Of a stretch of 64,000 bases of DNA, positions 34,801 through 44,830 are shown in pieces. Both the position numbers and the translations under genes were made by a program. The notes under the pieces are model-generated. The model was not told where the DNA came from, made no database searches, and saw only the letters and a list, made by a program, of their open reading frames with translations. Position 1 is the first letter of the stretch. Each line of letters starts with the position of its first letter. The stretch spans positions 14,751,901 through 14,815,900 of the forward strand of contig NC_087249.1 in NCBI RefSeq assembly GCF_037042905.1, read 5' to 3'. The DNA comes from Lytechinus pictus (Eukaryota; Echinodermata; Echinoidea; Temnopleuroida; Toxopneustidae).

Positions 34801-36930
34801 CAGACTATCCCTTTGGAAGATAGGGCAAAACAAGTAGCAGGACTTGATCTTAATCATGAAGCCCTTCCTGTTGAACGTGCTCTGGGTATGAGATGGGACA
34901 TAGAGCAGGACTGCTTTACCTACAAGATCAACCCAAAGGACAAGCCTTCAACTCGACGAGGATTACTCAGTATAGTATCTTCAGTCTATGATCCCCTAGG
35001 ATATGCCAGTCCATGTGTGCTGCAAGCAAAGATGATCTTGCAAGAGCTAACAAGACAAAAGTTAGGCTGGGATGAACCCATTCCAGTTGAAGAGGCACAG
35101 AAATGGAAGTCTTGGTTGGATGAACTACCAGAGATGGAAGAATTTGAGGTGAACAGATGTGTAAAGCCTCATAACTTTGGTAAGGTAACAAATTACCAAC
35201 TCCATAACTTTGCGGATGCCTCAGAAGTTGCTTATGGAGCTATGACATATTTAATGATGACAAGTGAAGATGGTCAAGTATATTGCAGTCTGCTAATGGC
35301 CAAGACACGTCTTGCTCCACTGAAGAAGTCAACCATACCACGACTTGAGTTAATGGCTGCTACCCTAGCAACAAGGATGGACACCATGATCAGGAGAGAA
35401 CTGGACTTTCCTATCACCAAGTCAACATTTTGGACAGATAGCATGATAGTTTTGAATTACATTCAAAACAAGGATAAGAGGTTCCATACCTTTGTATCTA
35501 ACAGGCTTGCTATCATTCATAATGCTACCGAGACGGATCAATGGTACCATATTGACTCGACCTTGAACCCAGCAGATATCCTTTCAAGGGGCATGCCTGC
35601 AAGTCAATTGAAGGAGAGTTCGAGATGGCTTAACGGACCAGAATTTCTTCAACAGCCACAAGAATTCTGGCCTACGTTTCCAAGCGAGAAGCAAGGGATT
35701 GATGATGATGACCCGGAAGTAAAGAGGACAAAAGGAATGCATAATTTTGCATCAAGCTGTGATCATGAAGACTGCATTGACAAACTAATCACACACTTCT
35801 CGGATTGGACCAGGCTAAGAAGGGCAATTGCATGGTGGCTTAGACTGAAGAAAGTTCTCCAAGGGAAAGTGACAAAGATGACACCAATCCAAGATAAAGG
35901 CAATACCTTATCTGCCAAGGAAATTGAAAGTGCTGAAAAGGTCATTTTTCAGTATGTACAGAGTCATGCATTCTCAGAGGAGTTGAGTGTCATTAGAGAT
36001 TCAGGTAATTCAGTCCCTAAAGTTACAAAAGGATCACGACTGTACAAGCTAGACGCAGTTTACCAAGATGGCCTGCTTCGAGTAGGAGGACGGTTAAGAC
36101 ATGCAATGATACCTAGTGAAGCCAAACACCAAGTAATATTGCCCAAGAAGCATCATGTGACTTCACTTCTTGTGAGACACATGCATCACAGAGTTGGACA
36201 CCAAGGACTGAATCATGTGTTGGCAGAGATACGACAAAGATATTGGATTCTTGGTGCTGGTGTTGTTGTAAGGAGCATGTTAAAGAAATGTGTTAACTGC
36301 CGCAAGTACCAGGCTAGACTCGGCAAGCAGAAGATGTCAGATCTCCCATCATTTAGACTTGAAGCTACCAAACCGGCCTTTACTAACGTAGGGATGGACT
36401 ATTTCGGGCCATTCGACATTAAGTGTGGACGATCAACAAGAAAAAGGTACGGAGTTGTCTTCACCTGTATGACCAGTAGGGCAATCCATATAGAGGTAGC
36501 CGAGAGTCTTGAGACGAGCTCGTGTATCGATGCCATTCGTCGTATGATTAGCAGAAGAGGGCCTATCAAGAAATTGTTCTCAGACAATGGCACCAATTTA
36601 GTGGGAGCCCAGGCTGAACTGAAAAGAGCTCTAAAGGAATGGAATGAAGACGAAATCCTGCATTTCACTGCTAATCAAGGAATAGAGTGGACTTTCAACC
36701 CTCCCACTGCTTCACATCAAGGTGGTGTGTGGGAAAGACAAATTCGCACCATCAGGAAAATACTGCACGCTATTCTGACTGAGCAGTATTTAAGGACTTG
36801 TCAATCTGAGGAACAGCTTCATACACTGATGTGCGAGGTCGAGGCAATCATTAACAGCAGGCCTCTCACACGAGTCTCTGATGATCCAGATGATCTGGAA
36901 GTATTGACACCAAACAGTCTACTACAGTAG
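31894..36930 (+). CDS. BEL/Pao Gag-Pol polyprotein (1678 aa, interrupted at its end)
   Basis: The ATG at 31894 opens a Gag region with an Ala/Gln-rich coiled coil at residues 40-90 and a DUF1759 domain at about 145-300. A CCHC zinc knuckle CFNCLRPGHMLSAC is at 412-425. The aspartic protease follows with DSGST at 515-519. The reverse transcriptase has its first Asp at 847 (ADIEAMFHQ) and YVDD at 926-929. RNase H starts about 1100 (FADAS, Asp 1108; TDSM; ADILSRG). The integrase has an HH-CC zinc finger (HMHHRVGHQ...CVNC) and a DDE triad at Asp1502, Asp1564 and Glu1614. All visible catalytic residues are intact. The frame stops at TAG 36928-36930, created by a rearrangement. The usual C-terminal DUF5641 part lies beyond it at 37052-37411. 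Confidence 0.95.
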   Translation: MSDIPKSAGAAAPDVRPEDSASNCGRSITSSVTSTRARRNAAAKKAALMAQAQLLQEQQALELQTLQLQQRMAELKLKSKIASAEAEEEVYRASEDKSGLPDNLPSGIQPANDDTLPYPRPDPSESMMKIIHEGQQQQRRLIESVTLPQADLMKYDGNPLRYWEFWRAFENSVDKTTVDDSAKLTRLFHFCTGEAHKLLQACMVMDPTVGYKKAKQMLKERFGNPYKIADAWIQRVTQATKIEPNNKKALQDLADELHICIQTLDAMGYKSELSPQSVILRIVERLPFFLRDRWLKVVATIRKQNRLPQIEDLLSFIQETSAQQNDPVYGRLTDLKPGSKDQWKSYPKKTWDKKASKTQGQRSSYSTSSSPAPVNIKPCLICQEKHTLLGCVRFKKMPPEKRLQFAKENRLCFNCLRPGHMLSACNLNRTCSVEGCGRKHTKFLHQTKKAPSRAPDNQVEDPPQSQEGQLTSDGASNGYVDSDATGAGKRSVLPIVPVRVQSDDKNFIQTYALLDSGSTHSFCTEALAHLLGARERSHRLRLTTMGKKDDHIDTSVVSLVVDSGPSTDRIYLPHVCTRKRLNIKNSHMACREDIINLPYLKGIDIPLAGEHEVGLLIGQDSPRALMPLEVRKGDKGPYAVRTALGWSLHGPIASRGRCDASTNFIQGDTSLDEQVQKFWKLEDENSLFDDERGMSFNDRKAVNIWENTITLDNGHYQLAIPFKQRPPSLQDNRCVAEHRLQTLGRRLKRDTHLHEKYKEGISDLLQKGYAEEVSESDDQAQAVTWYIPHHPVFHPMKPGKVRIVFDCASKYKGQSLNDVVLQGPDLTNKLIGVLLRFRQERIAIIADIEAMFHQIRVPPEDRDVLRFLWWPGGNLEETPKAFRMCVHLFGGTWSPSCCNFAMRRTAEDNHGQFTSDAAKVVQRNFYVDDCLVSLQDEEKAVKLAAELRMLLQKGGFRLAKWLSNNPRVLQTIPLEDRAKQVAGLDLNHEALPVERALGMRWDIEQDCFTYKINPKDKPSTRRGLLSIVSSVYDPLGYASPCVLQAKMILQELTRQKLGWDEPIPVEEAQKWKSWLDELPEMEEFEVNRCVKPHNFGKVTNYQLHNFADASEVAYGAMTYLMMTSEDGQVYCSLLMAKTRLAPLKKSTIPRLELMAATLATRMDTMIRRELDFPITKSTFWTDSMIVLNYIQNKDKRFHTFVSNRLAIIHNATETDQWYHIDSTLNPADILSRGMPASQLKESSRWLNGPEFLQQPQEFWPTFPSEKQGIDDDDPEVKRTKGMHNFASSCDHEDCIDKLITHFSDWTRLRRAIAWWLRLKKVLQGKVTKMTPIQDKGNTLSAKEIESAEKVIFQYVQSHAFSEELSVIRDSGNSVPKVTKGSRLYKLDAVYQDGLLRVGGRLRHAMIPSEAKHQVILPKKHHVTSLLVRHMHHRVGHQGLNHVLAEIRQRYWILGAGVVVRSMLKKCVNCRKYQARLGKQKMSDLPSFRLEATKPAFTNVGMDYFGPFDIKCGRSTRKRYGVVFTCMTSRAIHIEVAESLETSSCIDAIRRMISRRGPIKKLFSDNGTNLVGAQAELKRALKEWNEDEILHFTANQGIEWTFNPPTASHQGGVWERQIRTIRKILHAILTEQYLRTCQSEEQLHTLMCEVEAIINSRPLTRVSDDPDDLEVLTPNSLLQ

Positions 36931-37155
36931 TAGACTGTTTCCAGAAAAGATCAGAAAGATGCTGCATTTGTCTCCATCGTTTTCTGGCGTAGACATCTGC
37001 CCCGGTAAATCTGCCCGGAGGCGGCGTTGTCACCTGTTTCATCAGTAACTGATGAAACAGGTGACAACGCCGCCTCCGGGCAGATTTACCGGGGCAGATG
37101 TCTACGCCAGAAAACGATGGAGACAAATGCAGCATCTTTCTGATCTTTTCTGGAA
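36914..37155. repeat. Two abutting inverted repeats that interrupt pol
   Basis: The first palindrome has 12-bp arms (36914-36925 and 36927-36938) and a 1-nt centre. It abuts a second with 108-bp arms (36939-37046 and 37048-37155) and a 1-nt centre, perfect over all 108 positions compared. The extra ~124 bp is made of inverted copies of the sequences on both sides of the break, but in swapped order. It introduces the stop that ends the polyprotein. Confidence 0.95.
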
Positions 37156-37411
37156 GAGATGGCTACGCGAGTATTTACCAACCTTACAACAGCGTCAACG
37201 ATGGCAACAACCAGAACGCAACCTACAGATTGGGGATGTGGTCCTCATCGCAGACGAGATGGCGCCTAGGTGCTCCTGGCTTATGGGTCGCGTACTTGAG
37301 ACACATCCAGACAAACAAGGTTATGTGCGCAGTGTAAAGGTGAAGACAGCAACGTCTATATTCATCAGACCAGTCACCAAGCTGTGTTTACTTTTGGAGC
37401 AGGAGATTTAG
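37052..37411 (+). pseudogene. Detached C-terminal part of BEL Pol (DUF5641-like)
   Basis: The open frame of ~119 residues contains RWRQMQHLSDLFWKRW, EYLPTLQQRQRW, NLQIGDVVLIADE and a terminal SVKVKTATSIFIRPVTKLCL. These are hallmarks of the domain that ends BEL/Pao integrases. It is cut off from the main frame by the inverted-repeat rearrangement and probably not translated in continuity. Confidence 0.88.
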
Positions 37412-39091
37412 TGCCTAAATTCGTAAACAGGGTTATGCACACCCTGAGGTGTGAGCCTAGCGCCGCCTTTTAGAAATATAATTTATTACTTGATATTTGA
37501 CAACAAAAAGGGTTATACACAACCTCATTGAAGTTACACGGTTGAGTAATTATCATTTGCTGATAAAAATAACTTCAAATAAGGGTTATGCATACCTTCA
37601 GTGAAAAATCATCGAGAGGAAATTGATTCGGAAACTAAAGATGTGAGACATATAGCATAACTTTGATATTTCGGATGGATCAACATCGTGAGTTACATCG
37701 TGAGCAAGCAAGAGAAAGTACAGAACACACAAATCGTTTACCAAGTCTATTTTAAATGACAGGACATTAAATGCAGGACTTTTAATACGCATGCAAAAGG
37801 CTTGATAAAGATGGACTTGAAGGAATGAAGGAACAAGAAAGAAATAAAGAACACAGACTTTTAAATTCAATTTAGTTTGATAGCTATTTGAATTGTGGAC
37901 GATTTTGCATTCATTTCATTTTTCTTCATAAGTGATGCAAGTGCAAAGCTGCCAAGTAGTACTGATTTTCAGTATTTAGTACAGAAAAGTGAGAAAAATA
38001 CTGATAGTTTAATATAAAATATTTTTAAAGTTACAGCTCTATGTGTTGTCCTATGGTATTTTTTTTTTTTTTTAAATACTGATTTCCTCATTGAAATACT
38101 GATTTTCAACTTTGAAAATACTGAAATGTTCTTTTTCAGGTTGACAACTCTGCAAGTGAATGATTTTAACCAATTCAACAAGTTGAGAATTTGTCTATTT
38201 TTTCATATGCAAATTCAGGTAAAGAATCTGATTTGGAAGCAATAGTGCAGTTGTTGCACAGTTTAATTATTTAGACAAACTGTCTGGATACAAGACTAAT
38301 TTTACTATTTTGGAGCCTGTGGATAAGGCTACAATTCAAGGAAACAAATTTGAACAAAATTTAAAGGGATAAAAAAACCCTCTGGTCTGAAATTCAAGAC
38401 TAGTCATGTTTAAGTTTGGTAGAAAGACTACTCATTGTAGTTGAGTTTGGAGAAAAGACTATTTGGTTTCAACTTAAGTGCAAAATGCCATATGCAACAG
38501 GCTACAGCACTACTTTTCCTTTCAGCCAGATTCTTGCCATACGTAAATAATTCCAATGTATGCAAAACAGGCTAAATATTGCATGTATTGATTCATGTTT
38601 TATTAGTTTTGCAGGAAAATCACCTGAGTACATCATTTATTTATTTTTTATAAAAAAAAAAAGATGTCAAAGGACCATGTACATGTATGATGTTCGATTT
38701 GACCAAAGAGCGATAAAAATATAATTTTGGGCAGACTATAAAGTTTTTCACAATCAGAAAGTATTGAGTAGAATATATTTGCCCTAGTTTTTCAAAGGTA
38801 TATTCATTTTCAGACTTGAAATTGTTAAAGGGGCCGGAAAAGATGGTCACTTTAATTTTAGAAAACGGCATAAAAGTCAAGAGTACATTATTTAGACTTA
38901 GTGAACAAAAGTAATGTGAATTAGCACTTGACCTATTCAGAGGTGATGACATGATGCATTGAAAGGAAGTATGAATGTTATATTGGAATGTAAGTTACCA
39001 TAGCAACCTACATAATTGTAAGAGAAGCAAAAATTCAGGACTGTTTTTCTTTTCCTTTGGTTTGTAAATGATGAGCTTTAAGCTCCCATTT
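37412..39091 (+). other. Long non-coding 3' region of the BEL element
   Basis: 1.7 kb between the end of pol and the polypurine tract, without an env-like or other frame above ~100 codons. It starts with three copies of an AGGGTTATGCACACC-like word (37429, 37509, 37582; spacing 80 and 73 bp). It contains an X-box-like motif at 38994-39007. Confidence 0.7.
38994..39007. promoter_or_regulatory. X-box-like motif in the BEL element
   Basis: GTTACCATAGCAAC fits the RFX-type X-box. It lies about 100 bp before the 3' LTR. Confidence 0.35.
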
Positions 39092-39103
39092 AAGGGGCCG
39101 GGA
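39092..39103 (+). other. Polypurine tract of the BEL element
   Basis: AAGGGGCCGGGA directly precedes the 3' LTR, the expected position of the plus-strand primer. Confidence 0.7.
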
Positions 39104-39466
39104 TGTAAATACGAGCTTCTGAATTTTTGCGATGACGTCAGAAGCGAGAGTTTTGGATTCGTTTCTCGAACATGCCGAGTGAGGGCGTAGTTGATTTATC
39201 GAGGATCTAAATTTTCTATGAGATAGAATGAAAGTCATTTTGGGATTGTTTCTAAAATTCATGTTAATCTGGAGATGCCAATGTTATTGAATAGTTCCAA
39301 GTGCAAGTTAGAGATAACTGCAATGGTCATTAAAGTCTTGAAGAAACGTCGAACTCGTGTGATAATATTGGTACTCATCTTGTTGTCAATAATTCGTCAC
39401 TCCAGAGTTGTTAGAACATTTCCAAAATTTGAGTTAGTCATCTTGTCACAAACGCCAACCTCCACA
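39104..39466 (+). repeat. 3' LTR of the BEL element
   Basis: 363 bp, no mismatch with the 5' LTR at 31494-31856. Followed by the AAGGG target duplication at 39467-39471. Confidence 0.95.
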
Positions 39467-39471
39467 AAGGG
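39467..39471 (+). repeat. Target-site duplication, right copy (AAGGG)
   Basis: It matches 31489-31493 and confirms the element boundaries. Confidence 0.93.
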
Positions 39472-39847
39472 TATCGGTTTGTCTCCAATACTTGTCAAGG
39501 GTAGGGTACGTTTCACACCTGGTTTCACACGCCAATACTTGTAAGGGGTGCATTTTCAGAATATGGAAAATACGTGTTTAGGGTGCTTTTCGAGACCCCA
39601 TGGTCGCGCATGCTATCCACTCGTCAATGGAAGTGCCCCCCCCCCCGGGGGCCCACCCCCGTTGCTAAAATATAAGCACAATTACAGGTTATACTAGTCT
39701 TTATGTCAACCAATTTAAGATGTCGACACACTCAAAACCTCAAACGCCACAAATAAATAATTATAATGCCTTTAACTCAAGATGGCGCTAGACCACAAAC
39801 AAGAGTAGTAAATAAAACTTCTTCACGCGTGCACCGCATCATCCATC

Positions 39848-41668
39848 GCGCCGGTGTACCGGCGGATCCTGCGCCTGGCAGATACTGTTCTAGGCACCAA
39901 ATCCGCCGGCGGATATGGTTCTCCTCCGGCGGATTCAGTACCAAAAAAGGCCACTCCCTTCGGAAGATTCGGAAGATATCGTTCTAGCGCTATCGCGATA
40001 TCCTTCATTCATCACGTTCACACGTCATGCATGCACGCGCACCGCGCGTGAATAACGTTGCGAAATGAAGTTCGAAGAAGAGGTGGGTTAGCCTTAGTCT
40101 AATTGAGAGCCAGCTACCTTTCGGATTCTAGTTACATTAGGCCTTGAAGAGGAAAGCCTCAACATTTTGCCTTTATTCTGATGATTAGGGACAGAGTCAG
40201 ACTCAGACTGACTTTTCACTTTTTCCTTTCCTTTTCCCCTCATTCCCCTTTCCCTTTCTTTCTCCCTCCTTTTTTTTTCCTTTCCCGTTTTTCTTTTATT
40301 CCTGGTTAAATCCGCCAGGGGGCAACTCCCCCCCCCCCGCATGTTACGTCATGAATATCCAATAGGTGGACTGATGATGTCACATCTCCACTTGTTCTTT
40401 TGTAATTTATATGAAATTAGGTTTATTCAATTTTTTTCCTCCAAGAACTAGAAAATTTGGATTGACAACTGATTTAGTGCATTAGATATTTATTGCTGCA
40501 ACTTATTTCATTATAAGGGAGACATATTATTCACACAAGTATGAAATAAATGAAAAAAATATGGTTTTGTGTGATAACATAAGAAAGCGGAAAATGGGGA
40601 TGTGACATCATCAGCCCAACTAATGAATATTCATGATGACTGTTTTCACAAAATATTGCTTAACTTTAAACTTCAATAACTTTATTATTTGTTATCCGAT
40701 TTTGATGAAATTTTCTGCATTTTGCTCAGTGAATTCTACTCTATGTATTAAGATATAAATATTTTCAGCCCGGACCATCCCTTTAATTCAGATTCCTTTA
40801 ATAACAAAAATATTGAAAAAAAAGGAATAAAAAAAAAACAAATAAAAAAAATACATGACAAATTAAAAATAGGCCTACAATAAACTACATAAGATATTAA
40901 TCATGTTTTGAAATTCTTTTTTTAAATGTTTGTTTGAAAAATGTTTTCACAAAAAATTAGCACTCTACAAGCAATAATATGAGTTAACAGCAATATATAT
41001 TCATAAACTAATTTGCCTCATTTATTTTGAAATTATGAAGTTTTAACTCGTTGAAAATCTGTAGTTTTATAAAAACCATAGGCCTATATGGGGGTACAAA
41101 TTTTCGCCAGTCTGGCAAACTTACACTAATCATGGTGTGAAAAAGCACAGTTAAAGATATCGATGCATACTGCGGACTGAAAGTAGTATAAATTTTCACG
41201 TAGGGCCTACAAAACAAAATGATGAAAATTTCATCAAAATCTGATAATAATAAATAGCAAAGTTTTGGCGCATGTGCCAGGTCTATGTATACATGATATA
41301 TCGAGTCATTGTTTCTCCTATTCCCTCACCCCCATCGAGCCCTTCGTCAAAAGCTGTATGGATCCGCCCCTGAATAAAAATTCACTAAAAGTCTAAAGGC
41401 GGACGAAAATCCCCTCCCCCCATTGGTAACGACATTGCCAGAGCCGCGCATGCGCGCGCTGCCGATGTTGGACGTCTGTCCAAATAAATATTACACGTAT
41501 CGTCAATAGAACCAAATCCGCCGAGGAACCAAATCTGCAAACATCAAGCCGCGTCAAACCCGGCGGATATGGTTCCGATTAAAAACGATATCGGCCATTA
41601 AGAACGATATCTGCCGGCGGATACGGTATCCGCCGGTGGAACCGAATCCGCCGCTACACCGGCGGCGC
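39848..41668. mobile_element. Foldback element with CCGGCGGAT repeats
   Basis: The left end GCGCCGGTGTACCGGCGGAT recurs inverted at the right end (ATCCGCCGCTACACCGGCGG, CGC) with a small indel. Both ends carry several direct copies of ATCCGCCGG/CCGGCGGATA spaced by TATGGTTC-like words. The middle contains a TC-rich tract, a C-run and a segment with GATGTCACAT / ATGTGACATCATC inverted words, likely another nested repeat. Confidence 0.65.
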
Positions 41669-41739
41669 GTTTCCGTTTTACACCCTTGCGAAGGCATTTT
41701 CCGCAAAAATAGCCACAAAGCGACTAGTGAAGAGTCTAC
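41665..41739 (+). repeat. Inverted-repeat arm, left (75 bp)
   Basis: Inverted copy of 43934-44008 with two mismatches over 75 bp. In this orientation it reads RVSVLHPCEGIFRKNSHKAT. The partner arm reads the same peptide with Gly for Cys. No family was recognised. Confidence 0.85.
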
Positions 41740-42043
41740 ACACGTCGCTGGTTGCAGCGTGCGACACAGGCGAGTCCCACACCACCACCGCATGCAATCT
41801 GCACAGTTACTGATCAGAGCATAGAGTTCCTCGGCACTTCATGTACAGAGAGCAGTCATATGAGTGAAATCCGAACATGCTTTTGCAGATACTTTTTTTT
41901 AATGAAAAGTTATGAAAAAGTATTTTTTTCTAAATATAAATTATTAACTAAATGAATAGAATGACAAAATAAAAATAAACAGATACATATAATAGAAAGA
42001 AAATTGAAGTTTGATGGATTGATACACTTGGATGCCGAAAGAT

Positions 42044-42098
42044 AGATATAGAAGACTGATAAATAGATACAGACAGACAGACAGACAGACAGACAGAT

Positions 42099-42135
<37 letters not shown>

Positions 42136-42701
42136 TATGGACGGATAAAGAGAAATAGAGAGAGAGAAAAAAGACAGACAGATGGATAGATAGAGAGAGA
42201 GAGAGAGAGATAGAGAATTTGAAAGATAGATAGATAGATAGATAGATAAAGAATGAGAGAGACAGAGAAGATAGACAAATTAACAGATAGATAGATACTG
42301 TAGATACATAGATAGATAGAGTTAGAATTTGAGAGATAGATAAATAAATAGATAGATAGAAGATAGATAGATAGATAGAGAGAGAGAGAAATACAGAAAG
42401 ATGGATAGATAGATAGATAGAGAGAGGGGGAGAGAGAGATAGAGAATTTGAGAGATAGATATATGTTAGATAGATAAAGAATGAGAGAGACAGAGAAGAG
42501 CGACAAATTAACAGGTAGATAGATATTGCAGTTACATATAGATAGATAGATAGAAGATAGATAGATAGATTGATAGAGAGAGAGAGAGAACTAGAGAAAG
42601 ACAGATGGATAGATAGAGAGAGAGAGAGATAGATAGATGTTAGATAGATAAAGAATGAGAGAGACAGAGAAGATTAACAGATAGATAGATACTGTAGTTA
42701 C

Positions 42702-42736
<35 letters not shown>

Positions 42737-42965
42737 TAGATATAATTTGAAAGATAGATATATAGACGGATAGAGAGAAAAAGACAGACAGATGGATAGA
42801 TAGATAGAGAGAGAGAGAGAATTTGAGAGACAGACAGACAGATGGATAGAGAGAATTCGAGAGATAGATAGACGGATAGAGATAAACAGAGAGAGAAAAA
42901 GACAGACAGATGGATAGATAGAGATAATTTGAGAGAGAGAGAGAGAGAGATATATATATATATAT
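42044..42965. repeat. Compound GATA/GACA/GAGA microsatellite
   Basis: About 0.9 kb of TAGA, CAGA and GAGA tetra-/dinucleotide runs interrupted by recurring short spacers such as GAGAATTTGA and GAATGAGAGAGACAGAGAAG. It is therefore a higher-order array, not one simple run. Open frames on the minus strand are translations of this repeat (Leu/Ser/Tyr only). Confidence 0.9.
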
Positions 42966-43440
42966 TGGATTTTATTGCAATAAAAACTATCAAAATACAA
43001 TCACAAGCAGTCAAAGACTGAAATAAGTGAATGTTTACATACAAATAGAATCATAACAAAATATAAAGTAAACATTATAAATAAATATCAAATACAATAC
43101 AAATTCATACAGATGAAAAAGAAATGTATCATAAATAAATACAAAAGGCCAAAAGTACTACAAAGTGTCACCAAAGAAGAAAAAACGGAATGAAAGATTA
43201 AAAGAAGAAAGAGGAGAGAGAAGAGGAAAGATGTGAGAGAAGGGAAAGAAATTGGGATAAGACAAAGAGAAGGGAAAGCAAGAGGTGGAATTTGAAAGAG
43301 AAAAAAAAACTCATTATGCAATACAAGACATTTAACAATGGTAACAAGTAAATAAAGTAGTAATTGAATCGAATCGAGCACAAAAAGGGAAAAGTAGAGC
43401 TGAGGAAATAGACTCCCGAAGGAAGTCGAAGCAGTGTTGA
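42966..43440. other. AT/AG-rich insert between microsatellite blocks
   Basis: The minus-strand reading has poly(A)-signal words and AT-rich sequence like the 3' end of a non-LTR element. This is weak. No coding content. Confidence 0.35.
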
Positions 43441-43680
43441 TATTGCACGAGCAGATTAATAGATGGATAGAGAGAAATAAAGAGAGACAGATGGATAGAT
43501 AGAGAATTTGAGAGATAGATGTTAGATGGATAGATATATAGACAGATAGATAGGTAGATAGAGAATGAGAGAGACAGAGTAGATAGACAAATTAACAGAT
43601 AGATATATCATGTAGTTCCATAGATTGATTTATAACATAGATAGTGGATAGACAGATATGATAGATATAATATGAAAAAA
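43441..43680. repeat. Second GATA/GACA microsatellite block
   Basis: The same words and spacer (GAGAATTTGAGAGATAGAT) as in 42044-42965. Confidence 0.85.
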
Positions 43681-43933
43681 AGTAATTATGTGTTTTATTT
43701 TTCAAATTTTTAGCTATTATTCGTTTTCATTCATATAAACGATCATGTGGGATAAAGTAAAAAAAAAAAATCATGAAGCCAACGTATATAGTTCAGCGGA
43801 ACAACCAAAATACAGAGACTGAAGCTTTTGGTCTATAAGCTCAGCTGCATTTGCACGTAATAATGTTCTGCGGATATCTTCGGTGCGGACTTTTGGATCG
43901 CGCGCCCAGCTGATTATGTAAACAAACGTAGAC

Positions 43934-44008
43934 GTAGACTCTTCACTAGTCGCTTTGTGGCTATTTTTCCGGAAAATGCCTTCGCCAGGGTGTAAAACGG
44001 AAACGCGC
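43934..44008 (-). repeat. Inverted-repeat arm, right (75 bp)
   Basis: Partner of 41665-41739. The two arms enclose the GATA/GACA blocks. On the minus strand an 87-codon frame (44034-43771) crosses it and continues with KVRTEDIRRTLLRANAAEL, which matched no family known to me. Confidence 0.85.
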
Positions 44009-44685
44009 ATCCCGCGCGCCCGATCTATCCACAAAAAATAAACAACATCATTTGCGGTCGCGTCGCGTCGATGTCCGTACGCTGCCCAATCGTCGCTCAG
44101 TTTACGTATTTTCCTTTATGTTTCATTCAATTAGCTATGATACCCTTACTTCTATATGTCACCTGAAAGAGAAAATACTGGAAAATTGTTTCATAGGATA
44201 ATAATTATATGTCTTCAAAGCACCGCTGTGTAATTCGCCGTTTTCGGCACCCTTGCGCCTGTCCCATTCGCCGCTCACCACTGCCCTAACTCCGCTCACT
44301 TAGCGCGCGCATTCATACATGTAGTTTATAAGGCCTGATACTGTCTAACTCTTTTTTTTCTACCCTTTTTTCTTGCACTTCTGAGTGAGAAAGTGTATAA
44401 TTTTGTTGTGATTAAATGTATTGTTTACAAGTTTGATAGTACTATACACTGTATAAAATGTTCCTTTCGCCAAGTGCAATTATTTTTAGGGCCTCAAACT
44501 TTTTGTTACTGATCTACGCCTATATCATTTTTTTTTTATCCTCCAAACTTTATTCCGTATTTTTTATAAAATACATATTTTCAAAAAACCTTTCCCGACA
44601 AACTTTTAACTGATTTCATTTGTCTAATAATATAAATATGATTCTAATCCATTCATGAATTTTATGAGTGTATTATTATTATTTA
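44009..44685. other. Intergenic sequence, nothing recognised
   Basis: Slightly GC-rich at the left, AT-rich further on. No frame, RNA gene or repeat structure could be supported. Confidence 0.5.
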
Positions 44686-44830
44686 TTTATTTATTTATTT
44701 CGTAAATGAAAAATATATGAAATTGGAACAATGTAATACAACATTAACAGAGTATAGATTGAGCACCCACTGGGTCAAATAATATACTGTTGTCAATAAA
44801 GACCATGACCCTAACCAGTGCTATAAGGGT
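44686..44830 (-). mobile_element. Possible 3' end of a non-LTR retrotransposon
   Basis: On the minus strand it ends in CGAAATAAATAAATAAATAA and ATAATA, a tetranucleotide tail typical of LINE 3' ends. It is preceded by GGTTAGGGTCATGGTC. Only the non-coding tail is present. Confidence 0.4.

Larger units (their letters stand above)
31494..39466 (+). mobile_element. BEL/Pao LTR retrotransposon, full length (7973 bp)
   Basis: Identical 363-bp LTRs, a 5-bp target duplication, a purine-rich tract before the 3' LTR, and a Gag-Pol frame with domain order Gag (DUF1759), zinc knuckle, protease, reverse transcriptase, RNase H, integrase. This order and the YVDD polymerase motif are typical of BEL/Pao. 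The Pol frame is interrupted near its end by an inverted-repeat rearrangement (36914-37155). No env-like frame follows. Identical LTRs mean a very recent insertion. Confidence 0.96.
31088..39650. mobile_element. Older foldback element with poly-G ends, split by the BEL insertion
   Basis: The left end has a G-run then AATGACGAGTGGATACCATG and GCGACC. The right end carries the inverse: GGTCGCGCATGCTATCCACT, then CGTCA and a C-run. Internal ACGTGTTTAGGGT words occur on both sides. Without the BEL element it is about 600 bp. Non-coding. Confidence 0.7.

Noticed and set aside
37052-37411. Independent small gene after the BEL polyprotein
   Set aside because: Its motifs (RWRQMQHLSDLFWKRW, GDVVLI) are the C-terminal domain of BEL integrase, cut off by the inverted repeat.
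41910-43044. Long minus-strand frames of 100-198 codons
   Set aside because: Translations of the GATA/GACA microsatellite (Ile, Tyr, Leu, Ser repeats), not genes.
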